A DNA stretch of 64,000 nt from Craterostigma plantagineum. Its lineage: Eukaryota > Streptophyta > Magnoliopsida > Lamiales > Linderniaceae. Below, piece by piece: positions 12,226-23,800 of the stretch (its first letter is position 1; every line of letters starts with the position of its first letter). A model generated the notes under the pieces. It was not told the DNA's origin. It worked only from the letters and a program-made list of their open reading frames with translations, and did not search any database. The DNA lies in NCBI GenBank assembly GCA_027422505.1, contig JAPQWV010000405.1, forward strand, positions 495,001-559,000, read 5' to 3'. Position numbers and translations under genes: made by a program.

Positions 12226-14253
12226 CACCGACTACGAACTTTCTTGAACTGTATTTTAAAATTTGTCTCGCAAGTCTGTGGCGATGATAAACACAAACCG
12301 TATGTATATAATAATAAATAAGATATTCAATTGCTGATTTGCTGCAGCTTGACTGCTTTTTGTATATTATTTTAGAACCCTTGAGTGCTTATCTCAATTA
12401 TGTATCAGATGACGTATGTGCTCACATATTATTTTGTCAAACAATAGCATAGCAGCTACGTTGTGCATTCATGACTGTTGTCCTACCTACTCCTAATCAA
12501 TTATTCAAATATTGAGTATTGTCCTTCCTTTGCCGTGAATGAATTATACTGCGGTATGTGGAAATCGATCCGAAAAAATAAAAGTGCGTGTTACGCGTCG
12601 AATTATTGTACATTACGATTCACGTGTGTTTTTTTCATTTATTTTCGCGTCGAAATCCACCAACCCTTAAGCTTTATTAGTCTGCATTCTGCAATAATAT
12701 TTGTAGCCGTAGACCAAAAGTAATAATAAAGTATTGTCGATAGAAAAATCAATGGTTGGTTGGTGGGCTGGCGTCTGAAGCATGAGTTCCGAAATTTTCA
12801 AAGTCTTGATCAATAATCGACGTACCTCAAAACGGGTTAAGATTATTAGCAAATCCTATATATACAAATAAATATAGTTTTCATCTACTTTCACCACTTG
12901 TTCCATATAAAAAAGTCAACTATGTCATTGCTTAGCTTGATTTACGTTTGCTAATATTACTTAAATATTATTTTATCTTTAAACCACCATATAACATGTT
13001 TGACAACAACTTTCCCACTAACACAACTTTCTATTTTTAAAACTAATTTTAATTTTTCTCCCCTAATTACGGAAATCATTTCACAACTAACCGTGACCAT
13101 TTTCATTATATGAACAAATAAAAAATAAAATAATGGGAAACACTATTTTTTCGTTAAACCATTTAAGTTAAATTATTATTGTTAAACAAGAATGTTATAT
13201 TAACTACACATGTAACAACCGTGAAATACACGGGCATAAAACTAGTAGAACCTAGAAAAAGGTTATCATTATTTACTTATTTTATTCTCAATAAGTATTT
13301 TGAATATTTCTAGTTCTCATTATAGGGCGTGTCATGCACGTTAGAGAACAGTACAAAATTCAAATTAGCAAAAGTGCCCGTGTATGAACAATAGCACGTG
13401 TACCTTATCAAAGGGGCCCACTTAAAGATGAATATCTGTTTGGTTTGGGCCCACTTCTGAGCCCATTCAGACAATTATAAATGTAAGAAATGCAAAATAA
13501 TTCGGACAAATTGTATCAAAGTATGCATTGAGCTTACCCAAGTCAGCTTTAGGCCGGTGGCAATCAGCTGACGTGGCAGACCATTCTCTCTCTTCACTGA
13601 TTTGGCTCTCACTCATCATATAATAATAATAGTAAAGCAAAGAATCTTCAAACTCTCATGGTGAAAGTCTCTCTGCACGAAAATGTTTTCTTCTTTTATC
13701 CTACCACGTTGATTCGTTAAGCCTTAGTTTTCTTGTCTCTTCTTTCCTCGTGATTCATCTGTCCATCTGTGAATCAGTGATTCTCTCATCTGTGAGGTAT
13801 TTATCTTTGGCGGACCCCCTCGACTTTCGCAAAATCTTCTTGTACTTATCTCGGTGCTGATTTTTGCCTGTGGTCGTCAGATTCCAGTTAAAAGGTATGG
13901 CCTTTAGTATTATAAGCGTTCGATCGATTTCTTTTAGGTGATTCGTTTCTTCTTTCCCAAGTTCTTCTGTTTATGGACACTTGCGTTTCTAGAGTTCTTC
14001 GATGATTTCTAGGGTTCGCAGTTTGTACTAATTCCCTCTTTTCACTCCGATTGGGTTTTTACTGACTTCGTGTCTTTTTTCTTTTGGTTTTCGAACTCTG
14101 AATATTACCTTCTCTCGTTAGATCATCTGCTCGATGGATTTCCTGACACAAATGCGAATGATGTAATGTCTCCTTGTTTCTTTGCTGTTACAGAAGCCAC
14201 TGTTAAGACGACGCCGTTTCGATTTTCACAGGCGAGAGAAAGATTGAGAAACC
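12226..14253. other. Intergenic region and 5' leader of the WEB gene
   Basis: This lies between divergently transcribed CslE and WEB genes. Apart from a Helitron-like element (12854-13245), no gene is supported. 13540-14253 is CT-rich and is probably the promoter plus an intron-containing leader of the WEB gene. An AATAATAATA run near 13620 is a possible TATA-like region. Confidence 0.5.
12854..13245 (+). mobile_element. Non-autonomous Helitron-like element
   Basis: The 3' end has a short hairpin (CCGTG-AAATA-CACGG, 13219-13233), then eight bases and CTAG at 13242-13245, followed by T. This is the hairpin plus CTRR arrangement of Helitron termini. A candidate 5' end, TCCTATATATAC, starts at 12854 after an A, fitting insertion between A and T. 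The element is about 390 bp, AT-rich and non-coding. The 5' end is less certain than the 3' end. Confidence 0.45.
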
Positions 14254-16329
14254 ATGGTGGCTAAGGACTACAATAAAACAAAAGGGTCATCTTCTAAGCC
14301 CGAAGTGGGAGAGATAGACACAAGTTCACCATTTCAATCTGTTAAAGATGCTGTTAGTTTATTTGGCGAAGGCGCTTTTTCTGGCGAAAAGACTACCATT
14401 AAGAAGACAAAGCCTCAATCTGCGGAGGTATGCATGTTATTTCTTGTCTTCTGCTGAATTCATCATCTCTTCTCATATCTTTTGTGTTTCCAACAAGTAC
14501 TGCTGCTTCTAATTGTCTTCATTTTCAAATTCCAGAGGGTTCTGGCTAAAGAGACGAGGCTTCATATGGTCGAAAAGGAGTTGAATAAGTTGAAGGAAAG
14601 GTTGAAAAATGCCGAGGAAACCAAAGCCCAGGCTCTTTCAGAACTCGACAGAGCTCGAAAGACGGTCGATGATCTGTCCCAGAAGCTGAAAGCTGTGAAC
14701 GAGTCGAAGGATTTGGCGATCAAAGATGCAGAAATGGCCAAGAATCAGGCCAATAAATTTGCAGAAACAAAAGATTCTATGGCATATAATGAATCGTCAA
14801 ATGCGGATCAAGAAACCATGAGAAATCAGTACATGGACGCAATCCTCGAGCTCGATGCTGCAAAAAACGAGCTTATAAAATTGCGTCAGGGATATAATGA
14901 GGCTATGGAAGCTAAAGACGCTGCAATAAAGCAAGAGGCTGAAGCTGAGAACGCTGCAAAAACAAACATGGTTAGAATTGACGAGCTGTCTAAGGAAATC
15001 ACTTCTGTTCATGACTCTGTTCAGCAAGTGAAGCTTGAAGCTTCAAAAGCCAAGGAATATGAGACGAAAACCTGCGCCGACAAGGACAAACAGAAGCATC
15101 TATACAAAGCTAGAGCCGAAGAATCAGTAAATAAGCTGCTTTCCCTGAAGAAAGATCTCGACCCCAAGCTAGTCGAGAGTCTAGACTTTCAACTTGCCAA
15201 AACCTTGTCTGAAGTCGATAGTCTCAAAAGCGAGATAGAGAAGAAAAGGGCCGACGATGAAAACTCTGTTAAGACTGTAACTTCAGAGTTGGACGGCGCT
15301 AAAGGATCGTTGCATAAGGTTGCTGAAGAAGAAAGCTCTCTTAGAGCCATGGTGGAAACACTTAAACATGAACTTGAGAACGTCAGAAAAGAACACTCAG
15401 CGTTAAAAGAGAAGGAAGCAGAAACAGAATCAACGGCTGGCAATCTCCACGTTAGGCTTAGGAAAGCGAACTCCGAGCTCGAAGAGGCGCTCGCTGAAGA
15501 AGCCAAAGCACGAGGCGCTTCAGACGAGGCGATCGAAGCAATACACCAACTCTCCATGGAGAGCGAGAATTCGAAGAACGAAGCCGAAAAGATGACACAA
15601 CAAGCCGAAGAGCTCAAGAGAGAAGCCATAGCCACGAAAATCGAGCTAGAAGAAGCAGAGAAGAACCTTCAGATTGCCTTACACGAAGCTGAGGAGGCAA
15701 AAGCAGCCGAAGCTCGAGCCCTCGATCAAATCAAAGTGCTGTCTGAAAAAACCGACGCCACCCGTGCCTCACATTCAGAGCAAGGAGCCCAGATAACGAT
15801 ATCAAGAGACGAGCTCGAATCACTTAGAAGAAAAGTCGAAGAATCTGCCAAGCTGGCAGATATGAAGGTTGAAGCTGCCATGGCTCAAGCAGAAGCTGTG
15901 AAAGCCAGTGAAAATGAAGCGCTTATGAGATTAAAGGCCATCGAAAAGGAAATCGAGGAGATGAAAGCAGCGACAGAAGAAGCATTGAAGAAAGCTGAGA
16001 TGGCCGAGTCGGCGAAAAGGGCAGTCGAAGGAGAGCTTAGGAAATGGCGCGAAAGAGAACAGAAGTGGGCACAAGGAGCAGCTTCTCATATACTTGCTGC
16101 TGAAACCGATAGGTTGAACGATTCTTCTCCTCGTATTGCCAATTACCGTATACAAGAAAAGCAGCAGCAACAACCACCCCAGGCGAGGAAGCTCGAAAAA
16201 GCAAGGACTTCTGTGAGTAAGAAGGTGCTCTTGCCTAGTTTGAGTGGTGTGTTTCATAAGAAGAAAACCCTCGTCGATGGTGGTGGTGGTTCGCGCTCGT
16301 TCTTGCCTGGCGAGAAACCAGTTTGGTGA
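14254..16329 (+). CDS. TREPH1: WEB family coiled-coil protein (TREPH1/At5g55860-like)
   Basis: Two coding exons, 14254-14427 and 14536-16329, encode about 655 residues. The intron is GT-AG and phase 0, joining ...QSAE to RVLAKE. After a short N-terminus (MVAKDYNKTKGSS) nearly the whole protein is Glu/Lys/Ala-rich heptad coiled coil. This is the hallmark of the WEB (weak chloroplast movement under blue light) family. The basic C-terminus ends near FLPGEKPVW, as in the At5g55860 type. That Arabidopsis protein is known as a touch-regulated phosphoprotein, so a role in mechanical or light-movement responses follows from family membership only. The start is chosen for the MVAKD beginning typical of this subgroup. 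The frame is intact. Confidence 0.9.
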
Positions 16330-17032
16330 ATTGTTGCTTTTTACACGAATAACGGTGAGAAGACTAGTGAGGGTTTCTCTGTGTGCATATATGTGTGATT
16401 TTCTGTTTTCCTCGTCTTTTGGTTTTAATTTTATGTTGTGATTTCTATATTGTATGATCAACTTGCTTGTCATGGAACTTAGGTGTAATAACTTTTGGAA
16501 TTTTTGCGGCAGGGCCGTATGCGTCCTTCTCTTGCTCATTACTAAGAAACTACTAAGACAATCCTTGTGAATGGAATATTGTGGTAAAAAAACCTATGAT
16601 CCACTAAATAGATCAGATTTAGCTGTGTTTGGACTTTGGACAGAAGTCGAATAGAAAGATAAAGAGAACAAAAAAACTTTTTTTTCATTAATTTCGGTTA
16701 TGACTCTCAAATACAAGAGAGAAAAGGGAGGTGTCACTTGTTTGTAATCTTAAATATAACAACTGATGAATTACCATCCACATCACCGTACTTTCAGGGT
16801 TAGAATAGAACATTCAAATGTAGCTTTATTTCCGGCAAAAACTGCATTGCATGGAGGTAAATATATCTTCAACGACATCGCGCAAAAATCGTCATAAATA
16901 TCGGTTAGGAGGTGAAATTCAAACCAATGCCCTTCATATATTTAAAAGAATACCAAAGAAGCCTCACACACGCACACTTTCGAGGCAAATATACCAATTT
17001 CGAGAGAGGGTCGAAAAAACAACCGAAAAAAA
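16330..17032. other. Intergenic region between WEB and OPT genes
   Basis: This contains the WEB 3' UTR (about 16330-16500) and, from about 16850, the leader of the downstream transporter gene. I see no other gene or repeat. Confidence 0.5.
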
Positions 17033-20000
17033 ATGGCCGGCCGTGACAGCGAACCGCCGGCGGGGAACAAACCTCACACGAATCTCGAAATCGAGGGTAA
17101 TTAACCTTTTTTTCCTTCTTTCCTTCGATCATACGATCATGCAATAATCAAGTATATATAATGTGCAGGCGAAGACGAAAACGATTTCTGCCCAATCGAG
17201 CAGGTCAGGCTCACAGTACCAGCCACGGATGATCCCTCGATGCCCGTCCTGACGTTCCGAACGTGGACCCTCGGGCTCGTCTCGTGCGTTCTCCTCGCCT
17301 TCGTGAACCAATTCTTCAGCTATAGGCAGAATCAGCTGTACATATCCGCCGTCACGGCTCAGATCGTCACCCTTCCCTTGGGAAAGCTGATGGCCTCGGC
17401 CCTGCCGACGAGGGTCTTCACGGTCCCGGCCACGGGATGGAGTTTCTCGCTGAATCCCGGCCCGTTCAACCTCAAGGAGCACGTCCTGATCACCATATTC
17501 GCCTCGTGCGGTTCCTCGGGCGTATACGCCGTCGGGATTATTACCATCATGAAGGCGTTTTATCGACGGGAGTTGAATCCACTCTCCGCTTGGTTGTTGG
17601 CTCAGACTACGCAGATGCTCGGGTACGGTTGGGCCGGGCTTTTTCGGAAGATATTGGTCGACTCTCCGTACATGTGGTGGCCCGAAAACATGATTGCAGT
17701 TTCCATGTTCAGGTAAGTAAATATGCCCGCCTACGTATCTGTTGAAATATAATATATAAAATTAAAAAAATGATACGCACCTTATGGTCTAAGCTTAATT
17801 AGTTATTTAACATGGTACTCAGAGTTCTTGGGTACGAATTCTCACTATCACCGTTTACAAAAATTACGCATCTAGGGCCGGTTTGCTATCCCATATTACC
17901 ATCTAAGCTCGATATAAATAAACAAGGTAGATAGGGTAAGACAAACTATCATGGGCTTACTCAAATGAATTTATACTGAGCCTTTATTCTGACCTATAAC
18001 CAAATAGAGAGGCTACATAATAAAGAAATCAGGATAAACTTGTTGGCTATATTGGAATTTTTTTCTTCTAATTTCGGTTTTCTAATTCTTGATCATTTGA
18101 CAGCATCACGTATATAATGAATCGAAGTGTTTTTCCCTTCTAATTTCGGATTTCGAATTCTTGATATCACATCACAGGGCACTGCACGACGAGGAGAAGA
18201 GGCCGAAGGGAGGTCTCTCGAGGCTACAGTTCTTCCTCGCGGTATTCGTATGCAGCTTCGCCTACTACATAATCCCGGGCTACTTATTCCCGACGCTCTC
18301 CTCCATCTCCGTCCTTTGCCTGATATGGAAGAAGAACACGCTCGTCCAGCAGCTCGGGTCGGGCCTCCACGGAATGGGCATCGGGTCCTTCGCCTTGGAC
18401 TGGTCCGCCGTCGTGGGCTTCCTCGGAAACCCAATTCGACCCCGGGATTCGCAATCATCAACAGCCTCGTCGGGTTTTTCCTGATAATGTACGTCATGAC
18501 GCCGCTGACGTACTTCCTCAACGTCTACGACGCGAGGAAATTCCCGATATTCTCGTCCCACACGTTCGACCACGACGGCCAGCCTTACAACATTTCCCGA
18601 GTGCTGAACGACGAGAGCTTTCAGCTCGACATCGCTGGCTACGAAGGGTACAGCAAGCTTTACCTCAGCGTCTTCTTCGCCTTTACTTACGGCCTCGGAT
18701 TCGCCACCCTGGCAGCTACAATCACCCACGTCTTCCTTTACCACGGAAAGTAAGTCGATTTTCCCCCGAGCAGAAATTGTAGTCTGTCGGCCTTTTTTTT
18801 TTACGCGTATCGTGTTTGTGTAATAGGACGATCATGGAGCTGTGGACGAAGACGGCGAAAACTCTAAACAGTAAAGTTGACGTCCACACGAGGATAATGA
18901 AGCAGAACTACGAAACGGTGCCTAATTGGTGGTTCTACTCAATACTCGTGTGGTCTTCGCCCTATCGATGTGGGCCTGCGAGGGTTTCAGCAAGCAGCTT
19001 CAGCTTCCATGGTGGGGGCTTATCTTGGCCTGCGTTATGGCGCTTTTCTTCACTTTACCTATCGGAATCATACAAGCCACCACCAACCAGGTATCTTTTA
19101 CGATCATCGTACTTAGAGGGCGGGCTATCGTTCTTTTTCGATATTCGATTGTTGAAAACGTTTTTATCCGTTGCGTTATTGCAGCAAATGGGGTTGAACA
19201 TCATCACGGAGATGGTGATAGGTTACATATACCCAGGCCATCCACTGGCCAACGTTGCCTTCAAGACTTACGGCTACATCAGCATGTCCCAGGCGCTTGG
19301 TTTCTTGAGCGACTTCAAATTGGGACATTACATGAAAATCCCACCAAATCCATGTTCATCGTTCAGGTAATAATTAAAGTCAAAGTATGCAAAGAGAAAG
19401 TGTAAGAGAAAATAAAATCTCTTCGTCTTCTTACAGTTGACTGGCACGGTGGTTGCGTCGTCGGTCTACTTTGGCACGGCTTGGTGGCTCCTCTCGTCGA
19501 TTGAAAACATATGCAACACAGATCTACTGCCCAAGGGCAGTCCATGGACTTGCCCAGGCGACGAAGTCTTCTACAACGCCTCCATAATATGGGGAGTCAT
19601 CGGCCCACTTCGAATGTTCACGAGCCACGGAGTCTACGGCCACCAAAACTGGTGGTTCCTCGCCGGAGGGCTCGCGCCGATTCCGGCTTATCTGCTCTCC
19701 AAGAAGTACCCGCACAAGAAATGGATACAGCTCATCAACGTGCCGTTGATATTGGGCGCGACCATGGTGATGCCGCCGGCGAGGGCCGTGAACTTCATAA
19801 TGTGGGGCATAGCTGGGATCTACTTCAACATCTACGTTTACAGGGTGCACAAGAAGTGGTGGGCGAGGCACGCCTATGTGCTGGCGGCGGCTCTCAACGC
19901 CGGCGTTGCGTTCTTGGGGGTGTTGCTGTACCTGACGCTTCAGGGGAATGACGTGTCGGGCCCTGATTGGTGGGGGGCGAGCTTCGACGATCACTGTCCC

Positions 20001-20057
20001 TTGGCTACTTGTCCGACGGCGCCCGGCGTTGTGGTCGAAGGATGCCCTGTGCTTTGA
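17033..20057 (+). CDS. Oligopeptide transporter (OPT family), three frame breaks
   Basis: A proton-coupled OPT-family transporter, expected in the plasma membrane with about 12-16 helices, carrying small peptides or metal chelates. Exons: 17033-17096, 17169-17712, 18178-18749, 18827-19090, 19185-19366 and 19437-20057, all GT-AG. The family NPG motif (SLNPGPFNLKEH) is in exon 2; the KIPP motif (HYMKIPP) is at the end of exon 5. The C-terminus has the expected DHCPLATCPTAPG. Full length would be about 740 residues. Three single-base deletions break the frame: near 18437 (after VGFLGNPI), near 18950 (after WWFYSILV) and near 19345 (inside KIPPKSMF). On either side the protein is well conserved, with no other stops. 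Sequencing error or very recent loss of function is therefore more likely than an old pseudogene. Confidence 0.88.
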
Positions 20058-20878
20058 TTTGATGACCGATGGACGACGATGATAATCGATGATGATGATG
20101 TTTATCTGTAAATAGCAGATTAAAGGCTTTCAGTATCTTTATCTAGGAGTTTATGGTCTGATTAAGACAATGAGAAATATACGTATAACTAGCTTTGTTA
20201 AACATACATGCCTTACCATAAGATTAACAATAACAATAAATTAACTGGATTGCTATTCAACGTCCCTTTTTCCTAATCGCCCCCAAAAGGGCTGGAAAAT
20301 GAATTTTTTCCCTTATGATATTTAAATTAATTTAAAAAAAAAACTAACTAAATATATAATTTCAGTACGAAATACTGAAAACTACATACAGAAATAAATT
20401 CGAACGATCAATCGATACGACAAAAAAAATTGATTTAACATTTTCGGACCACCGACGATATATTTTAGGACCGATCAATCGATATTATCGTAAAAATCAT
20501 TCGTACGTAGACGAATTAGCGAATACGGATCGAAATAGTTTGAAAAAAAGTCCGACCAAAAATTCGGCCGGCGCTTGGCACGACCGCACAACAATTTCGG
20601 CCACGCTCACGCGGAAACAAAATTAGAGAGAGAGTGTATGTTTACTGTGTAGCAGATCCAAGTTTCTCAGCTCAATATCGCATCGGTCTCCCCAAAGTCT
20701 CTCAGCTCTCTCCACCTATACACACACACGCACACACACAATCATATATCTCTCTCTAATCCGTCAGATCTCCACTTCGTTCAACCAAATCTATACACGG
20801 TGAACAGTCAGCTGAAAGATCACTGTCTCAGAAATCAATCGATCACTAAACAGCGCTTGAATTGAAAAAAAAACGATC
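20058..20878. other. Intergenic region with VARICOSE promoter and leader
   Basis: 20058-20200 is the transporter's 3' flank. 20620-20878 is CT- and CA-rich (a CACACACACA run near 20720-20740 and CTCTCTCT near 20750), and probably holds the VARICOSE leader. No gene is seen. Confidence 0.5.
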
Positions 20879-23800
20879 ATGGCTTCTCCGAACAACAACA
20901 GTGGAGGGGCCCCCTTTGATATGCACAAAATCTTCAACAGTAATCCCAATTCCACGCCTCCATCTCCGTCGCAGCTGCCGAACCCGAACCTGATGACGCC
21001 GTCAGCGCCATCGTCGACGTCGTTCCCACCTCAGACATCATCGTATCCGCCGCCCGTCACGCTTCCGTACCACTACCCTCTCCCGCCCTATGCTAACGTG
21101 CACCCCCACCTTCAGCATCCGCAGCGATCCCTCTCTTATCCCACGCCGCCTCTCAATCCGCAGTTTTTGCCGAGCCCTAATCAGAGCCCCGGCGCAAGCG
21201 CACACGGTGCTCGATTGATGGCTCTTTTGAGCCCCCCACAGCCTGAAATGACCCATATGCCCTCGCCCCAGATGGCTAGCGTTCAACCCACTTCGTCCTT
21301 CGGTTCGGATTCAGTTGTTTCCCAGCAGCAGGGCGCTGTGATGTCGTCGGGCGCAAATCCTATGATGGCGAGGATGTCGAGCAGTAAATTGCCTAAAGGA
21401 AGGCATTTGGTTGGGGATAGGTTGGTTTACGATATTGATGTGAGGTTGCCTGGTGAAGTGCAGCCTCAGCTTGAGGTCACGCCAATTACCAAGTATGGTT
21501 CAGACCCAGGTTTGGTTTTGGGGAGGCAGATTGCAGTTAATAAGACTTACATATGTTATGGATTGAAGCTCGGCGCCATCAGGGTGCTTAATATAAACAC
21601 AGCGTTGAGGTCACTGCTTAAGGGTTTGGCTCAGGTCAGTGCACTGCTTTTTTGGCCGTTGGAACTTGTAACATAATATGTACATGGGCTTTTCTGATTG
21701 TTTTTAAGAGTTCAAAGCCATATGTTTTGGGAATTAATTGTGGTGATGCTTTTTCCCTTTACTGTATAAGTTGATTATTATGTATTTTTGAATCAAATGA
21801 TCGTCTTGTTCCAGAGGGTTACAGACACGGCTTTCTTCGCCGAGGATGTTCACCTTTTGGCTAGGTAGCCTATTTTAGTGTTGTTTTTTAAATGATTTCG
21901 TTTTTGGTTTCTTCGTGATGTGCTGATTTCTTGCTTGGGTGCAGTGCGAGTGTAGATGGAAGGGTGTATGTGTGGAAAATAACAGAAGGTCCCGATGAAG
22001 AGGACAGGCCGCAAATTACTGGAAAGCTTGTTATTGCTATTCAGATTACTGGAGTTGGGGAGTCTGTCCACCCACGAGTTTGTTGGCATTGTCATAAACA
22101 AGTATGTCATTTTTGCATTTGTTTAATCTTTATGGATTATCGCGATTCCTAATTGCCAGATTTTCTTCTCTCTTGCAGGAAGTGCTCGTGGTTGGAATTG
22201 GGGAATATGTATTGAAAATTGATACAAATAAAGTTGGAAAAGGAGAGAACTTCTCAGTGGAAGAGCCCCTTAAATGCCCCATTGACAAGTTGGTTGATGG
22301 GGTTCAGCTTGTTGGTAAACATGATGGGGAAGTTACCGGCTTGTCTATGTGCCAGTGGATGACTACCCGCTTGGCATCTGGTTCAGTAGATGGCACGGTT
22401 AGTGAAAAATGTTCCCTATTTTTATATATTGTCAGCGGAAAGCTGATATAGATACTCTGATCGGTCCCACAATATCTTTAAAACTTACCATTATTGGATT
22501 CCATAGAGTAGTTCTGTCCTATGCGATCGAGTTTTTACCAACCTATTGTATTATTAAACTGCTAGCTGGATGACATATCATTATTTCAAAATTAGCTAAA
22601 TGAAGAATATCAATATTCTTTGATTTGCATGATAAGAAAACGAGTTCACAAGAAACCATTTTCTCTGTATTGGAATCGGTATCTTTGAACATTTAATGGC
22701 TAGAAATTATTGGAACTAAGTGCCAAACATGAGTCACCATTGATAAAGTTGAGAGATTTTTCCTCTCTACGGACTTAGGTCACTTCTGCCAGTTGTGAGC
22801 ATGACAAGTTGACGAGATTGGGGTGTTAGGTTATTTTTTTTCTGTTTCCCCTTATGGTAATATATTTATTCTGCGATATAAAGTCGTTGAAGAATTCTGT
22901 TGGATAAGTTAAGTCTTAACATGTGACTTGATGAATGTTAGAAAAAGTTAAGGAAAGATGGCTTTAGATTAGTCTTAATGTTGAAAATAAGCTCTTACTT
23001 CCTCTGTTTCCTTTTGATTGTGTCAACGCAGATAAAGATCTGGGAAGATCGAAAATCAATGCCTACCGCTGTTTTCCAACCGCATGATGGCCAACCTGTT
23101 AATTCAGTCACGTTTTTGGTTGCTCCCGATAGACCTGATCATATCATACTGATCACTGGGGTACGAGATTCTTCGCTGTGTAGATATTTCTCTTATTGGT
23201 GCAGCTTGTTTACATACTTTTGATTTGAAAACCTTTTCTTTTTTCTGGTTTTCGTTCATTTTGTTCAACTATACTCACCCTTTATTTGTAATTCAGGGCC
23301 CGTTAAATCGCGAGATAAAGATATGGGTATCATCAAGTGAAGAAGGATGGTTGCTTCCCAGTGATGCTGAATCTTGGATATGTACTCAGACTCTGGAAAT
23401 GAAGAGTTCTGAGGCTCGAGCAGAAGAAGCTTTCTTCAATCAAGTAGTAGTGTTGTCCCAGGCTGGTCTTATTTTACTGGCCAACGCAAAACGAAATGCT
23501 ATATATGCAGTTCACGTGGACTATGGTCCCAACCCACTGTCTACCCGCATGGATTACATTGCAGAATTCACTGTCACAATGCCAATATTGAGTTTTACCG
23601 GCACAAGTGAGTTACTGCCTCACGGCGAGCAAATTGTTCAGGTATACTGCGTTCAGACGGAGGCTATTCAGCAGTATGCTTTAGATTTGTCCCAGTGTCT
23701 GCCACATCCGATTGAAAACATGCTCTTCGATAAGTCAGACTCTTCTGTGTCACGCAATGCTAGTGTTGAAGGGCTCTCCACTGTGGAGTTTTCTGGCAGT

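Noticed and set aside
15189..15635. Serine/alanine-rich open frame antisense to the WEB gene
   Set aside because: It is the complement of Glu/Lys/Ala codons in a coiled coil and not an independent gene.
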